In this document: piece by piece, positions 7,762-19,325 of the stretch
Layout of the letters: every line of letters starts with the position of its first letter
Numbering within the stretch: the stretch's first letter is position 1
Assembly (NCBI GenBank): GCA_963823535.1
Contig: CAWGLZ010000004.1
Span: forward strand, 248,001-312,000
Length of the DNA stretch: 64,000 bases
Direction: 5' to 3'
Origin: RPQJ01 sp963823535
Lineage (GTDB): Bacteria; Pseudomonadota; Gammaproteobacteria; Steroidobacterales; Steroidobacteraceae
Program-made: the position numbers and the translations under genes
The notes under the pieces: model-generated
Told to the model about the DNA's origin: nothing
The model's database searches: none
The model's input: the letters and a program-made list of their open reading frames with translations, nothing else

Positions 7762-10700
7762 TCACACCAGCACGCGCTCGATCCCGCCCGCATTCGCCCG
7801 CTGCACGTAGTCCTCGAGCCAGCTCGCGCCGAGCAGGTGCCGGGCCATCTCGACCACGATGTAGTCGGCACTCGTATCGGCGTCGTCGTCGTAGCGGCTG
7901 AGCCCCTGCAGGCACGAGGGGCACGAGGTGAGGATCTTCACCGCGCCCTTGAATCCGTCCTCGCGCAGCCGCGCGGCCCCGCGTTCGACCTCCTGCTGCT
8001 TGCGGAAGCGTACCTGGGTGGCGATGTCCGGTCGCGCAACCGCGAACGTCCCGGACTCGCCGCAGCACCGGTCGTTCCTGCCGATGGAGCCGCTGCCGCC
8101 CGGCGCCATCAGCGCGTTGACCACGGCGAGCGGGTCCTGCGACTTGATCGGGGAGTGGCACGGGTCGTGGTACAGGTAGCGCGCACCGGTCACGCCGTCG
8201 AGCCGCACGCCCTTCTCGAGCAGGAATTCGTGGATGTCCAGGATGCGGCTGCCGGGGAAGATCTGCTCGAACTGGTAGTCCTGCAGCTGGTCGTAGCAGG
8301 TGCCGCAGCTTACGACGACCGTGCGGATGTCCAGGTAGTTGAGCGTGTTCGCGACACGATGGAACAGCACGCGGTTGTCCGTGATGATCTTTTCCGCCTT
8401 GTCGAACTGGCCCGAGCCCCGCTGCGGGTAGCCGCAGCAGAGATAGCCTGGCGGCAGCACGGTCTGCACCCCGGCGCGCCAGAGCATCGCCTGCGTCGCG
8501 AGCCCGACCTGCGAGAACAATCGCTCCGAACCGCAGCCGGGGAAATAGAAGACGGCCTCCGACTCGCCCGTGGTGCGCGCAGGATCACGGATGATCGGGA
8601 CGTAGCGGCGGTCCTCGATGTCGAGCAGCGCGCGCGCCGTGCGCCTGGGCAGGCCGCCCGGCATCTTCTTGTTCACGAAGTGCACGACCTGCTCGCGCAG
8701 CGGCGGCCGGCCGCCGGTCGTGGCGGGCGGGCGCTTTGCCTGCGCGCTGCCGAGCACGTGCAGCGCGCGGTGACCGAGGCGCTGGGCCTTGTAGCCCCAG
8801 TCGATCATGAGCCTGCGCGACAGCTTGATGGCGTCCGGGCTGGTCGTGTTCAGGAACAGCATCGAGGCGGCCTTGCCGGGATTGAAGCGCTGCCGGCCCA
8901 TGCGTCGCAGGAGATCGCGCATGGCCATCGACACGTCGCCGAAGTCGATGTCCACCGGGCAGGGCGTTTCGCACTTGTGGCAGACGGTGCAGTGGTCCGC
9001 GACGTCCGAGAACTCGTCCCAGTGCTGCAGCGAGATGCCGCGGCGCGTCTGCTCCTCGTAGAGGAACGCCTCGATCAGCAGCGACGTGGCGAGGATCTTG
9101 TTGCGCGGTGAGTAGAGGAGGTTGGCCCGCGGCACGTGGGTCGAGCAGACCGGCTTGCACTTGCCGCAGCGCAGGCAGTCCTTGATGGCGTCGGAGATGG
9201 TCGCGATGTCCGACTGCTGCATGATCAGGGACTCGTGGCCGAGCAGGTTGAAGCTCGGCGTGTAGGCCAGTCGCAGGTCTGCGCCGGGGAGCAGCTTCCC
9301 CTTGTTGAAGCGTCCCTCGGGGTCCACGAGCGCCTTGTAGGCGCGGAAATCCGCGGTCTCCGCGTCGGTGAGGAACTCGAGCTTGGTGATCCCGATGCCG
9401 TGCTCGCCGGAGATGACGCCGTCGAGCTCGCGCGCGACGCGCATGATGCGCTCGACCGCCCGGTAGGCGTCCTGCAGCATCGCGTAGTCGTCTGAATTGA
9501 CCGGAATGTTCGTGTGCACGTTGCCGTCGCCGGCGTGCATGTGCAGCGCGACGAACACCCGCCCGCGCAGCACCCGTTGCTGGATCGCGCCGAGATCCTC
9601 GAGCAGCGGCTGAAAGACCCCGCCCGCGAACAGCCGGCGCAGGTCGGCGCGGATCTCGGACTTCCACGAGACGCGGATCGTGCGGTCCTGCAGCAGGTCG
9701 AAGACGCTCAACCCGGGCTGGTCCGCGACGCGGCGCTCGAGTTCCCCGGACAGGCGGTCGAGGCCGATTGCGGCGAACTCCGCGCGGCAGTCGGCGACCT
9801 GCCGGTCCATGTTCGCCAGCAGCCACGCCCAGCGCCGGCGGGTCGAGGCGATCGCCTCGAGCGCCAGCCGGGGACGTTCGCCCAGCAGGTCGCCCGGCGG
9901 CAGGCGGTCTGTCTCCGGGTCGTCGGAACGGCCCAGGCGTGGCGTGCCCGACAGGTATTCGACGAACGCGTCCAGGATCGCGAGCTTGTTGGTGATCGAG
10001 AACTCGATGTTGATGCGCTCGATGGCGTCCGTGTACTCGCCAAGCCGCTCGAGCGGGATGACGACGTCCTCGTTGATCTTGAAGGCGTTGGTGTGCCGGG
10101 CAATCGCCGCGGTACGCGCCCGGTCGCGCCAGAAGGCCTTGCGCGCATCCGCGCCGACGGCGATGAAGCCTTCGCCCGCCCGCGCGTTCGCGATCCGCAC
10201 GACCTCCGAGGCGCAGCGCGCGACGGCGGCCTCGTCGTCGCCGACGATGTCGCCGAGCAGCACCATCTTCGGCAGGCTGCCGCGCCGGGAGCGGGTCGTG
10301 TAGCCCACGGCGCGCAGGTATCGCTCGTCGAGATGCTCCAGCCCCGCGAGCCTGACGCCGAGGGCCTCGTCGCCGCGGGCGAAGTGGTCGCGGATCTCGA
10401 CGATCGCCGGGATCGCATCGCGCGCCTGCCCGAAGAACTCGAGGCAGACCGTGCGCACGTGCGCCGGCATGCGGTGCAGGATCCAGCGTGCCGACGTGAT
10501 GATGCCGTCGCAACCCTCTTTCTGTACGCCGGGGAGCCCGCCGAGGAACTTGTCGGTCACGTCCTTGCCGAGGCCGGCCTTGCGGAAGCGCCGTCCCTCG
10601 ATCTCGAGGCGCTCGCTACGAAGCGTCCGTGCGCGGTCGGCCGGCTGTCGACCGTCCTTCCAGACGAGTTCGAAAGCGGCCGTGCCGGCGTCGTGGATCT

Positions 10701-11721
10701 TGCCGAGGTTGTGACCCAGGCGGGTGACCTCGAGCCAGTCGCCCTGCGGATCCACCATGCGCCACCAGGCGAGGTTGTCGAGCGCCGTTCCCCACAGCAC
10801 GGCCTTCTTGCCGCCCGCGTTCATGGCGATGTTGCCGCCCACGCAGGAGGCGTCGGCGGAGGTCGGGTCCACCGCGAAGACCAGCCCGGCGGCGTGCGCG
10901 GCCTCCTCGACGCGGCGCGTCACCGCGCCCGCTTCCGTCAGCAGCGCGGGTACGGGCCGGTCCACACCCGGGAGGGCACGGGTCTCGACCGCATGGATGT
11001 GGTCCAGCTTCTCGGTGTTGATGACCGCGGCGGTCGGCGTGAGTGGCACCGCGCTTCCCGTGTATCCGGTGCCGCCGCCCCGGGGGATGATGGTCAGGCC
11101 GAGCGCGAAGCAGGCGCGCACGAGTCCCGGAACCTCGTCCTCGGCGTCCGGGGTCAGGACGACGAACGGAATCTCCACGCGCCAGTCGGTGGCGTCCGTG
11201 GCGTGCGACACGCGGGCATAGGGATCGAAGCAGACGTTGTCCGCGCGCGTGTGCCGCGTGAGTTCGCGCCTCGCCCGCCGCCGCAGGTCGCCGGCGGCCA
11301 CGAACGACTGCTCGAACTCCGTCACGGCACGCCGCGCCGCCTCGAGCAGGCGGGCGACCTTGGCATCGCGCCCGGCGTCGCTGGCGTCACGACGTCGATC
11401 CACCTCGCCCAGGCGGTGGTGCAATGCCTCGATGAGCTGTCCGCGACGACGTGGATTGTCGAGCAGGTCCTGCTCGAGGTAGGGATTGCGGTGAACGACC
11501 CAGATGTCGCCCAGCACTTCGTACAGCATCCGCGCCGAGCGCCCCGTGCGTCGCTCGGTGCGCAGCTCGTCGAGCAGCGCCCAGCCCTCGGCGCCGAGCA
11601 GTCGAATGACGATCTCGCGATCCGAGAACGACGTGTAGTTGTACGGAATCTCCCGCAGGCGGGCGGGTGCGTCGAGGGGGCCGGCGCCCGGCGACGGCGA
11701 TGGATCGAGGCGGGCGTTCAC
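7762..11721 (-). CDS. Giant FAD/4Fe-4S oxidoreductase (DUF3683 type, D-lactate/glycolate dehydrogenase-like)
   Basis: 1319 residues combining what are separate subunits elsewhere. Order: DUF3683 (about 25-100); FAD-binding PCMH domain (about 170-390, PRGGGTGYTGSAVPLTP near 213); FAD-linked oxidase C-terminal domain with GEHGIGITKLEFL near 775; two 4Fe-4S clusters (CLRCGKCKPVC near 852, CTVCHKCETPC near 912); and a CCG Fe-S/heterodisulfide region (PGCGSERLF near 1064, CCGYPQRG, SCGTCYDQL, HDPCHSP, CCGESGTFA). This resembles GlcD plus GlcF fused and would pass electrons from a 2-hydroxy acid to quinone. The substrate is not readable. Stands alone, next to bamD on the same strand. Confidence 0.88.
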   Translation of the reverse strand: MNARLDPSPSPGAGPLDAPARLREIPYNYTSFSDREIVIRLLGAEGWALLDELRTERRTGRSARMLYEVLGDIWVVHRNPYLEQDLLDNPRRRGQLIEALHHRLGEVDRRRDASDAGRDAKVARLLEAARRAVTEFEQSFVAAGDLRRRARRELTRHTRADNVCFDPYARVSHATDATDWRVEIPFVVLTPDAEDEVPGLVRACFALGLTIIPRGGGTGYTGSAVPLTPTAAVINTEKLDHIHAVETRALPGVDRPVPALLTEAGAVTRRVEEAAHAAGLVFAVDPTSADASCVGGNIAMNAGGKKAVLWGTALDNLAWWRMVDPQGDWLEVTRLGHNLGKIHDAGTAAFELVWKDGRQPADRARTLRSERLEIEGRRFRKAGLGKDVTDKFLGGLPGVQKEGCDGIITSARWILHRMPAHVRTVCLEFFGQARDAIPAIVEIRDHFARGDEALGVRLAGLEHLDERYLRAVGYTTRSRRGSLPKMVLLGDIVGDDEAAVARCASEVVRIANARAGEGFIAVGADARKAFWRDRARTAAIARHTNAFKINEDVVIPLERLGEYTDAIERINIEFSITNKLAILDAFVEYLSGTPRLGRSDDPETDRLPPGDLLGERPRLALEAIASTRRRWAWLLANMDRQVADCRAEFAAIGLDRLSGELERRVADQPGLSVFDLLQDRTIRVSWKSEIRADLRRLFAGGVFQPLLEDLGAIQQRVLRGRVFVALHMHAGDGNVHTNIPVNSDDYAMLQDAYRAVERIMRVARELDGVISGEHGIGITKLEFLTDAETADFRAYKALVDPEGRFNKGKLLPGADLRLAYTPSFNLLGHESLIMQQSDIATISDAIKDCLRCGKCKPVCSTHVPRANLLYSPRNKILATSLLIEAFLYEEQTRRGISLQHWDEFSDVADHCTVCHKCETPCPVDIDFGDVSMAMRDLLRRMGRQRFNPGKAASMLFLNTTSPDAIKLSRRLMIDWGYKAQRLGHRALHVLGSAQAKRPPATTGGRPPLREQVVHFVNKKMPGGLPRRTARALLDIEDRRYVPIIRDPARTTGESEAVFYFPGCGSERLFSQVGLATQAMLWRAGVQTVLPPGYLCCGYPQRGSGQFDKAEKIITDNRVLFHRVANTLNYLDIRTVVVSCGTCYDQLQDYQFEQIFPGSRILDIHEFLLEKGVRLDGVTGARYLYHDPCHSPIKSQDPLAVVNALMAPGGSGSIGRNDRCCGESGTFAVARPDIATQVRFRKQQEVERGAARLREDGFKGAVKILTSCPSCLQGLSRYDDDADTSADYIVVEMARHLLGASWLEDYVQRANAGGIERVLV

Positions 11722-11836
11722 GGTTGGCGGCAGACCATCAGCGGGGAGGCGGCATTGTCTCCTGCGTCGCGGTCGCGGGGTACTGCGGCATGCCGCGTAC
11801 CCGTGCCGGGCGACGCGGTGGCGCCCGGCACGCGGT

Positions 11837-13264
11837 TCAGAACTTCCAGCCGAAATTCAGCTGCAGGCTGTCGAAGGTCGGCGTCCCGGTGGCGTTCTCG
11901 AAGTCCACCCAGCGCATCCGGTAGGCGCCGTCCACCGCGAAGATGTCGCTGAAGTCGTAGCGCAGCCCCACGCCCGCCTCGTACGCCAGGCCGTCGATGG
12001 TCCGGGTGTTCGCGGAGCTGAAGCAGATGTAGCCCCACCAGGGATCCCACCAGCAGCCGACGTCGGGCAGGCCGTTGACGATATTGGTATCCACCCACGA
12101 CCAGCCGATGCCGCCCGTCACGAACGGCGTGAACGGTCCGGCCAGGAAGTTGTAGCCGAAGTCGACCATCAGCGTCATCGAGTCGAGGCTGCCCTTGACC
12201 GCGACGGATTCGCCCGGCTCGTCGCCGGCGACGTCGGCCTCGTAGTCCTTCTGGTCGTAGGTGAAGGTCGAGCCGAGCTGCAGGCGGTCCGTGTAGTGGT
12301 AGGCGACCCCCAGGGCGAAGCCGACGCCACCGTCGATCTCGGCCGCCGTGCCACCCTTGAAGTCGACGTCGGACGTGTTCGCCACGGAGGCCCCGAGCCG
12401 GCCCTCCCAGCGACCCTCGCGCAGCGCGGCGCGGACGGGCGGCCGGCCGCCGTCGCCCGTGCCCTCGGACAGGGCGAGTCCGGCCGCTGCCGCCGACGGC
12501 GAAACGATGTCCGGGCTCGCGTTCTCGGTGCGCACCTGCTGGGCGACCAGCGCGAGGTCGCCCATGTCGAGTTCGCGATAGGCCTTCTCCATGACCTTCA
12601 GCGCACCGGTGACCGCGGGTGCGCCGTCGTAGGTCTCGATCAGGCTCCGGGCGCGATTGAGGGCGCCGACGTAGGCACCCCGGGTCATGTAGTACTTCGC
12701 CACCGCGAGCTCGTAGTCCGCCAGGCGATTGCGCAGGTAGACCATGCGCTGGCGCGCATCGGCCGCGTACGGGCTATTCGGGTACTGCTGGACCAGCGTC
12801 TGGAACGACTGGAAGGACGAGCGCGCCTCCTGCGGCGGGCGCTTGGCCATATCGGCCTTGAACACCCGCTCGATCCAGCTGGCTCCGCCTTCGAAGTACA
12901 CGAGGCCGCGGATGTAGTAGGCGTAGTCCACTCGCGGGTGCGTCGGATTCTCCCGGATGAACTGGTCGGCCTGGTCGATGGCCGATTCCGCCTCCCGGTT
13001 CTTGTAGTACGCGTACATGAGGTCGAGCTGGCCCTGCTTCGCGGAATCGCTGAACGGGAAGCGCGCCTCGAGCAACTCGAGCTTCTGGATGGCGCTCGGG
13101 TAGTTGCCGCTGTCGAGATCGTGAACGGCCTCGCTGTGGACGCGCTCCGCCGATCCCCGCATGTCGAACTCGTCGCCGCGGCTCTTGCAGCCGCTGGCGG
13201 CGATGGTCGCCAGCGCAACGCAGAGCAGGGACAGGCGGCGCGATCGGTCGGTCAGGACGTGCAT
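11837..13264 (-). CDS. bamD: BamD lipoprotein fused to an outer-membrane beta-barrel domain
   Basis: 475 residues in a single open frame. Residues 1-26 are a lipoprotein signal with lipobox ending at Cys26 (IAASGC). Residues about 27-255 are the TPR-rich BamD domain of the outer-membrane assembly complex (YPSAIQKLELLEARFPFS, YAADARQRMVYLRNRLA, YVGALNRA). After an Ala/Gly linker (about 256-285) comes a barrel-like domain of about 190 residues with repeated aromatic strands and C-terminal Phe (LQLNFGWKF). Normal BamD is about 245 residues. The start at ATG 13264 keeps the lipoprotein signal. Divergent from rluD, as bamD is in most gammaproteobacteria. Confidence 0.85.
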   Translation of the reverse strand: MHVLTDRSRRLSLLCVALATIAASGCKSRGDEFDMRGSAERVHSEAVHDLDSGNYPSAIQKLELLEARFPFSDSAKQGQLDLMYAYYKNREAESAIDQADQFIRENPTHPRVDYAYYIRGLVYFEGGASWIERVFKADMAKRPPQEARSSFQSFQTLVQQYPNSPYAADARQRMVYLRNRLADYELAVAKYYMTRGAYVGALNRARSLIETYDGAPAVTGALKVMEKAYRELDMGDLALVAQQVRTENASPDIVSPSAAAAGLALSEGTGDGGRPPVRAALREGRWEGRLGASVANTSDVDFKGGTAAEIDGGVGFALGVAYHYTDRLQLGSTFTYDQKDYEADVAGDEPGESVAVKGSLDSMTLMVDFGYNFLAGPFTPFVTGGIGWSWVDTNIVNGLPDVGCWWDPWWGYICFSSANTRTIDGLAYEAGVGLRYDFSDIFAVDGAYRMRWVDFENATGTPTFDSLQLNFGWKF

Positions 13265-13377
13265 GGCCAGGCGGATACCGGGGTCGTACGGGCGGGGAGG
13301 GCGGAAGTATATAGAAACGGGCTGCCCGGCAGGACCTCGGTACACTGGCCCCGGTCGATGCCCCAGAATCGCACTCC

Positions 13378-14337
13378 ATGAGCAACCCGACCCTAGAATT
13401 GTCGTTGACCGTGCCCTCCGGGCACGCCGGGCAACGCCTGGACCAGGCGCTCGCCGCGCTGCTGCCGGATTATTCGCGCAGCCGCCTCAAGGCCTGGATC
13501 GAGTCGGGTGAGGTCCGCGTGGACGGGGACATACGCCGGCCGCGGGACAAGGTCTCGGGCGGCGAGGTCATTTCCATCCAGGCCTCCCTGCCCGAGGAAA
13601 CGCACGCTGCGCCGCAGGACATCCCGCTCGTCCTGGTCCACGAGGACCGCGACGTCTTCGTCGTCGACAAGCCGGCCGGACTCGTCGTGCACCCCGGCGC
13701 CGGCAACCCGGACCGGACGCTGCAGAATGCGCTGCTGGCGCTCGATCCGGACCTGGCACGGCTACCCCGCGCGGGCATCGTGCACCGACTGGACAAGGAC
13801 ACCAGCGGGCTGCTGATCGTGGCCCGCACGCTGCCCGCGCACACGGCACTGGTGCGCATGCTCGGCGAGCGCGAGATCCATCGTGAGTACGAGGCCGTCT
13901 GCCGTGGCGTCATGACCGCGGGCGGTACCGTGGATGCCCCGATCGATCGGCACCCCCGCGAACGCGTCAGGATGGCGGTGCGGGAGGGTGGCCGTGAGGC
14001 GGTGACCCATTACCGCGTGATCCATCGCTTCCCGGCGCACACCCACGTGCGCGTCCAGCTCGAGACCGGCCGCACGCACCAGATCCGCGTCCACCTCGCC
14101 CACGCCGGGTATCCGATCGTGGGTGACCGGGTCTACGGGGGACGACTGACGCTGCCGAAAGGCGCGAGCGAGGCCTTGCGCACGGCCCTGCGCGAGTTCC
14201 CGCGGCAGGCACTGCATGCGGCACGCCTCGAACTCGCGCACCCCGTCACCGGCCGGCCGCTCGAGTGTCGCAGCCCGCTGCCTGCCGACCTGCGGGGCCT
14301 CCTGGCAGTGCTGACCGCGGACGAGGCGGGCGAGTGA
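13378..14337 (+). CDS. rluD: 23S rRNA pseudouridine synthase RluD
   Basis: Makes pseudouridines in helix 69 of 23S rRNA. 319 residues: an N-terminal S4 domain (about 18-70) and the RluA-type catalytic domain with HRLDKDTSG (catalytic Asp139) and the downstream GRTHQIRVHLAH motif. The divergent position relative to bamD and overlap with pgeF support RluD over RluA or RluC. Start ATG 13378. Confidence 0.95.
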   Translation: MSNPTLELSLTVPSGHAGQRLDQALAALLPDYSRSRLKAWIESGEVRVDGDIRRPRDKVSGGEVISIQASLPEETHAAPQDIPLVLVHEDRDVFVVDKPAGLVVHPGAGNPDRTLQNALLALDPDLARLPRAGIVHRLDKDTSGLLIVARTLPAHTALVRMLGEREIHREYEAVCRGVMTAGGTVDAPIDRHPRERVRMAVREGGREAVTHYRVIHRFPAHTHVRVQLETGRTHQIRVHLAHAGYPIVGDRVYGGRLTLPKGASEALRTALREFPRQALHAARLELAHPVTGRPLECRSPLPADLRGLLAVLTADEAGE

Positions 14338-15077
14338 CGTCCACGGCCATCGGCTGGATCACGCCCGACTGGCCGGCACCGGAGCACGTCCACGCCATCT
14401 CGACCTTGCGGGCGGGCGGTGTGAGCGAGGGCCCGTACGGGTCCCTGAACCTGGCCGGGCACGTCGGCGATCGTCCGCAGTCGGTGACCGCCAATCGGCT
14501 GTTGTTGCGGACGGCGGCACGGCTGCCCGCGGAACCGCTGTGGCTCGAGCAGGTGCACGGCGTCGACGTCGCCCGCCACCCGGCCGCGGTGGTCCCGCCG
14601 CAGGCCGATGCCGCCGTCGCCTTCCAGCCGGGACAGGTCTGCGCGGTGCTGACGGCAGACTGCCTGCCGGTCGTGTTCACCGACCGCGGCGGTACGCGCA
14701 TCGGCGTTTCCCACGCCGGTTGGCGCGGGCTGCAGGCGGGCGTGCTGGAGGCCACCATCGCGGCGCTCGGCGGTGCGCCCGAGCAGTTGCAGGCGTGGCT
14801 CGGGCCGGCCATCGGGCCCGACGCCTTCGAGGTGGGAGGAGAGGTGCGCGAGGCATTCCTGCGGCGGAATGCGGCGAGCGAAGCACTTTTCCAGCTCAAC
14901 GATCGTGGTCGGTACCAGGCGGATCTCTGCGGACTTGCGCGCCTGCTGCTCGGCTCCGCCGGGGTGCACGCCGTCCATGGCGGGGAGTGGTGCACCTACC
15001 GCGAGCCCGACCGTTTCTTCTCTTTTCGCCGGGATGGAGTGACGGGTCGGATGGCGACGCTGGCCTGGCTCGCTTGA
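14334..15077 (+). CDS. pgeF: Peptidoglycan editing factor / laccase-domain protein
   Basis: 247 residues of the YfiH/DUF152 family. PgeF prevents faulty incorporation of L-Ser in place of L-Ala in peptidoglycan precursors; relatives have purine nucleoside or multicopper oxidase activity. Key motifs: EQVHGVDV, ADCLPVVF and HAGWRGL, carrying the His/Cys/His metal site. The GTG start at 14334 overlaps the rluD stop by four bases (GTGA), so translation is probably coupled. Confidence 0.92.
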   Translation: MTSTAIGWITPDWPAPEHVHAISTLRAGGVSEGPYGSLNLAGHVGDRPQSVTANRLLLRTAARLPAEPLWLEQVHGVDVARHPAAVVPPQADAAVAFQPGQVCAVLTADCLPVVFTDRGGTRIGVSHAGWRGLQAGVLEATIAALGGAPEQLQAWLGPAIGPDAFEVGGEVREAFLRRNAASEALFQLNDRGRYQADLCGLARLLLGSAGVHAVHGGEWCTYREPDRFFSFRRDGVTGRMATLAWLA

Positions 15078-15122
15078 CCGCCGTGTTACGCTGACCGGAA
15101 ACGCCTGCCTCGCGGACGCGCT

Positions 15123-15902
15123 GTGAGCACCCTCGGCCTGATCGTCGTCTTCACCGCCCTGAGCGGTTTCGTGAGTGCGCTCGCAGCGTCGGTGTTCCTG
15201 GCGCTGGGGTCTGCACGGCGGGCGGCGGTGCTCCCGCACCTGGTGAGTTTTGCCACGGGCGCGCTGCTCGGCGCGGCCTTCCTCGGGCTGGTCCCGCACG
15301 CCCTCGAGCAGAGCGGCGAGCGTGGGGCGCACTCCGTCGGGCTTGCACTGCTGGTCGGCATCCTGATGTTCTTCCTGCTCGAGAAGTTCGTTCTCTGGCG
15401 CCACTGCCACGACGATCCCTGCGAGATGCATTCGCCGAGCCATGCGAGCCGCGATGCAGCGTCGGCACGGCTGATTCTCGTCGGGGACGCGTTCCACAAC
15501 GTGCTCGACGGCGTGCTCGTCGCCGCCGCATTCATGACCGACACGCGGCTGGGAATCGTGACGGCGGTGGCCGTGTTCGCGCACGAGATCCCGCAGGAAG
15601 TCGGGGACCTCGCCATCCTGCTGCATGGCGGGCTGTCGCGGTCCCGGGCGCTCGCGCTCAACCTGCTCACCAGCCTGACCTCCGTGGTCGGCGGCGTCGT
15701 GGCCTACTACTCGCTGGGAACCGCGCTGCATCTGCTGCCGTACGCCCTGGCCTTCGCGGCGTCGAGCTTCATCTACGTCGCGGTGGCGGATCTGATCCCG
15801 GGCCTGCACCGCCGGGTGGACGTGCGCGCCGGCCTCGAGCAGGTGCTGTTCATCGGGCTCGGCGTCGCCGTGGTCTACCTGACGCACCAGCACATGCATT
15901 AG
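15123..15902 (+). CDS. ZIP family divalent metal transporter
   Basis: 259 residues with seven to eight hydrophobic segments. The metal-path motifs HNVLDG (transmembrane 4) and HEIPQE (transmembrane 5) are both present. A His/Cys-rich loop (WRHCHDDPCEMH, then HASRD) precedes them and could sense or bind zinc. The GTG start at 15123 lies 45 bases after pgeF. Inserted between pgeF and clpB, where many relatives have no gene. Confidence 0.88.
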   Translation: MSTLGLIVVFTALSGFVSALAASVFLALGSARRAAVLPHLVSFATGALLGAAFLGLVPHALEQSGERGAHSVGLALLVGILMFFLLEKFVLWRHCHDDPCEMHSPSHASRDAASARLILVGDAFHNVLDGVLVAAAFMTDTRLGIVTAVAVFAHEIPQEVGDLAILLHGGLSRSRALALNLLTSLTSVVGGVVAYYSLGTALHLLPYALAFAASSFIYVAVADLIPGLHRRVDVRAGLEQVLFIGLGVAVVYLTHQHMH

Positions 15903-15924
15903 GGTCCCGGGGGCGGCGACTTTG

Positions 15925-15958
15925 CCCCCTTTTGTTCGCCGACGCTGCCCCCATTCTA
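15925..15958 (+). promoter_or_regulatory. Candidate sigma-32 heat-shock promoter of clpB
   Basis: A -10-like element CCCCATTCTA (15949-15958) close to the sigma-32 consensus CCCCATNTA, preceded about 14 bases upstream by a -35-like CCCTTTTG (15927-15934), a weak version of CTTGAA. It lies about 40 bases before the clpB start, a known heat-shock gene. The -10 match is good and the -35 is poor. Confidence 0.5.
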
Positions 15959-15995
15959 GGGGACACTACCCCCCTTGACCGGGAGTCCTGACCCC

Positions 15996-18608
<2,613 letters not shown>

Positions 18609-18680
18609 CGCGGCCACGCACCGTCCCTGGCGAGCGACGGTCGGCGGTTGGCGGCCGGGATCCGCGGGCGCGCGCCCCCC

Positions 18681-18747
18681 GGCGGGGACGCCGTGAACCC
18701 GTCCCTGGGGGCTCGCGCGCCGCGTCCCTGCGGCGCGACGCCCCGCC
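18681..18747. repeat. Palindromic, hairpin-rich intergenic unit
   Basis: Outer arms GGCGGGG (18681-18687) and CCCCGCC (18741-18747) enclose two smaller hairpins, one with CCC/GGG around 18698-18710 and one with an 8-base perfect stem CGCGCCGC/GCGGCGCG ending near 18737. The layout is like a REP-type intergenic palindrome. No T-tract follows, so it is not a standard terminator. It sits in the 291-base gap between clpB and the zinc-ribbon gene, which otherwise holds no gene; TATAAT at 18861-18866 is a possible -10 box for the next operon. Confidence 0.5.
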
Positions 18748-18899
18748 GAGGGACACCCGCCCGCGAACCCCGTCCGCGTATGGATCGGCTGGGAGTCCGG
18801 CAGGACGAGAGGAATGCTGCCCCAGCGCGCGGGACTCACCGCCCGTGGCGGCACTGACCGTATAATCGTCCGCTACCAACACACTTCGACCCACGCGAC

Positions 18900-19313
18900 A
18901 TGCCCATCTACGAATACGAATGCCAGAAGTGCGGGCACACGCTCGAGGCCCTGCAGAAGTTCTCGGAGAAGCCGTTGCGCGAGTGCCCGGAGTGCGGCAA
19001 GCACCAGCTGAAGCGTCTCGTCTCGGCGCCGATGTTCCGGCTCGCGGGCAGCGGCTGGTACGAGACGGACTTCAAGTCCGAGAAGGAGCGCAAGCGCAAC
19101 CTGCTCGAAAAGGGCGACAAGGAGTCGCCGCCGGCCGCGGAGTCGGCCGAGAAGAAGCCGGCGGACAAGGCCGAGACGAAGGAGTCGAAGCCCGAGCCGG
19201 CAACGCCCGCGAAGTCGCGTAGCGTCGTCGCGAAGCCCACAAAAGTTGCGGCCAGCCGCAAGACGAAGCCGGCGCCGCGGAAGTCGGGCGCCGCGCGCGC
19301 GCGCAAGCGCTGA
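18900..19313 (+). CDS. FmdB-type zinc-ribbon protein
   Basis: 137 residues. The N-terminus is the FmdB/CxxC regulatory ribbon: MPIYEYECQKCGHTLE and CPECGK. The remainder is a long Lys/Glu/Pro/Ala tail ending in RARKR, probably disordered. Gene order here (this gene, DUF502, aspS) is common in gammaproteobacteria. Biochemical role unknown. Confidence 0.85.
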   Translation: MPIYEYECQKCGHTLEALQKFSEKPLRECPECGKHQLKRLVSAPMFRLAGSGWYETDFKSEKERKRNLLEKGDKESPPAAESAEKKPADKAETKESKPEPATPAKSRSVVAKPTKVAASRKTKPAPRKSGAARARKR

Positions 19314-19325
19314 GGTCGATTCCAG

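Noticed and set aside
9514..11952. 812-codon plus-strand frame across the DUF3683 oxidoreductase
   Set aside because: Shadow of a confidently assigned gene; composition is that of an antisense frame.
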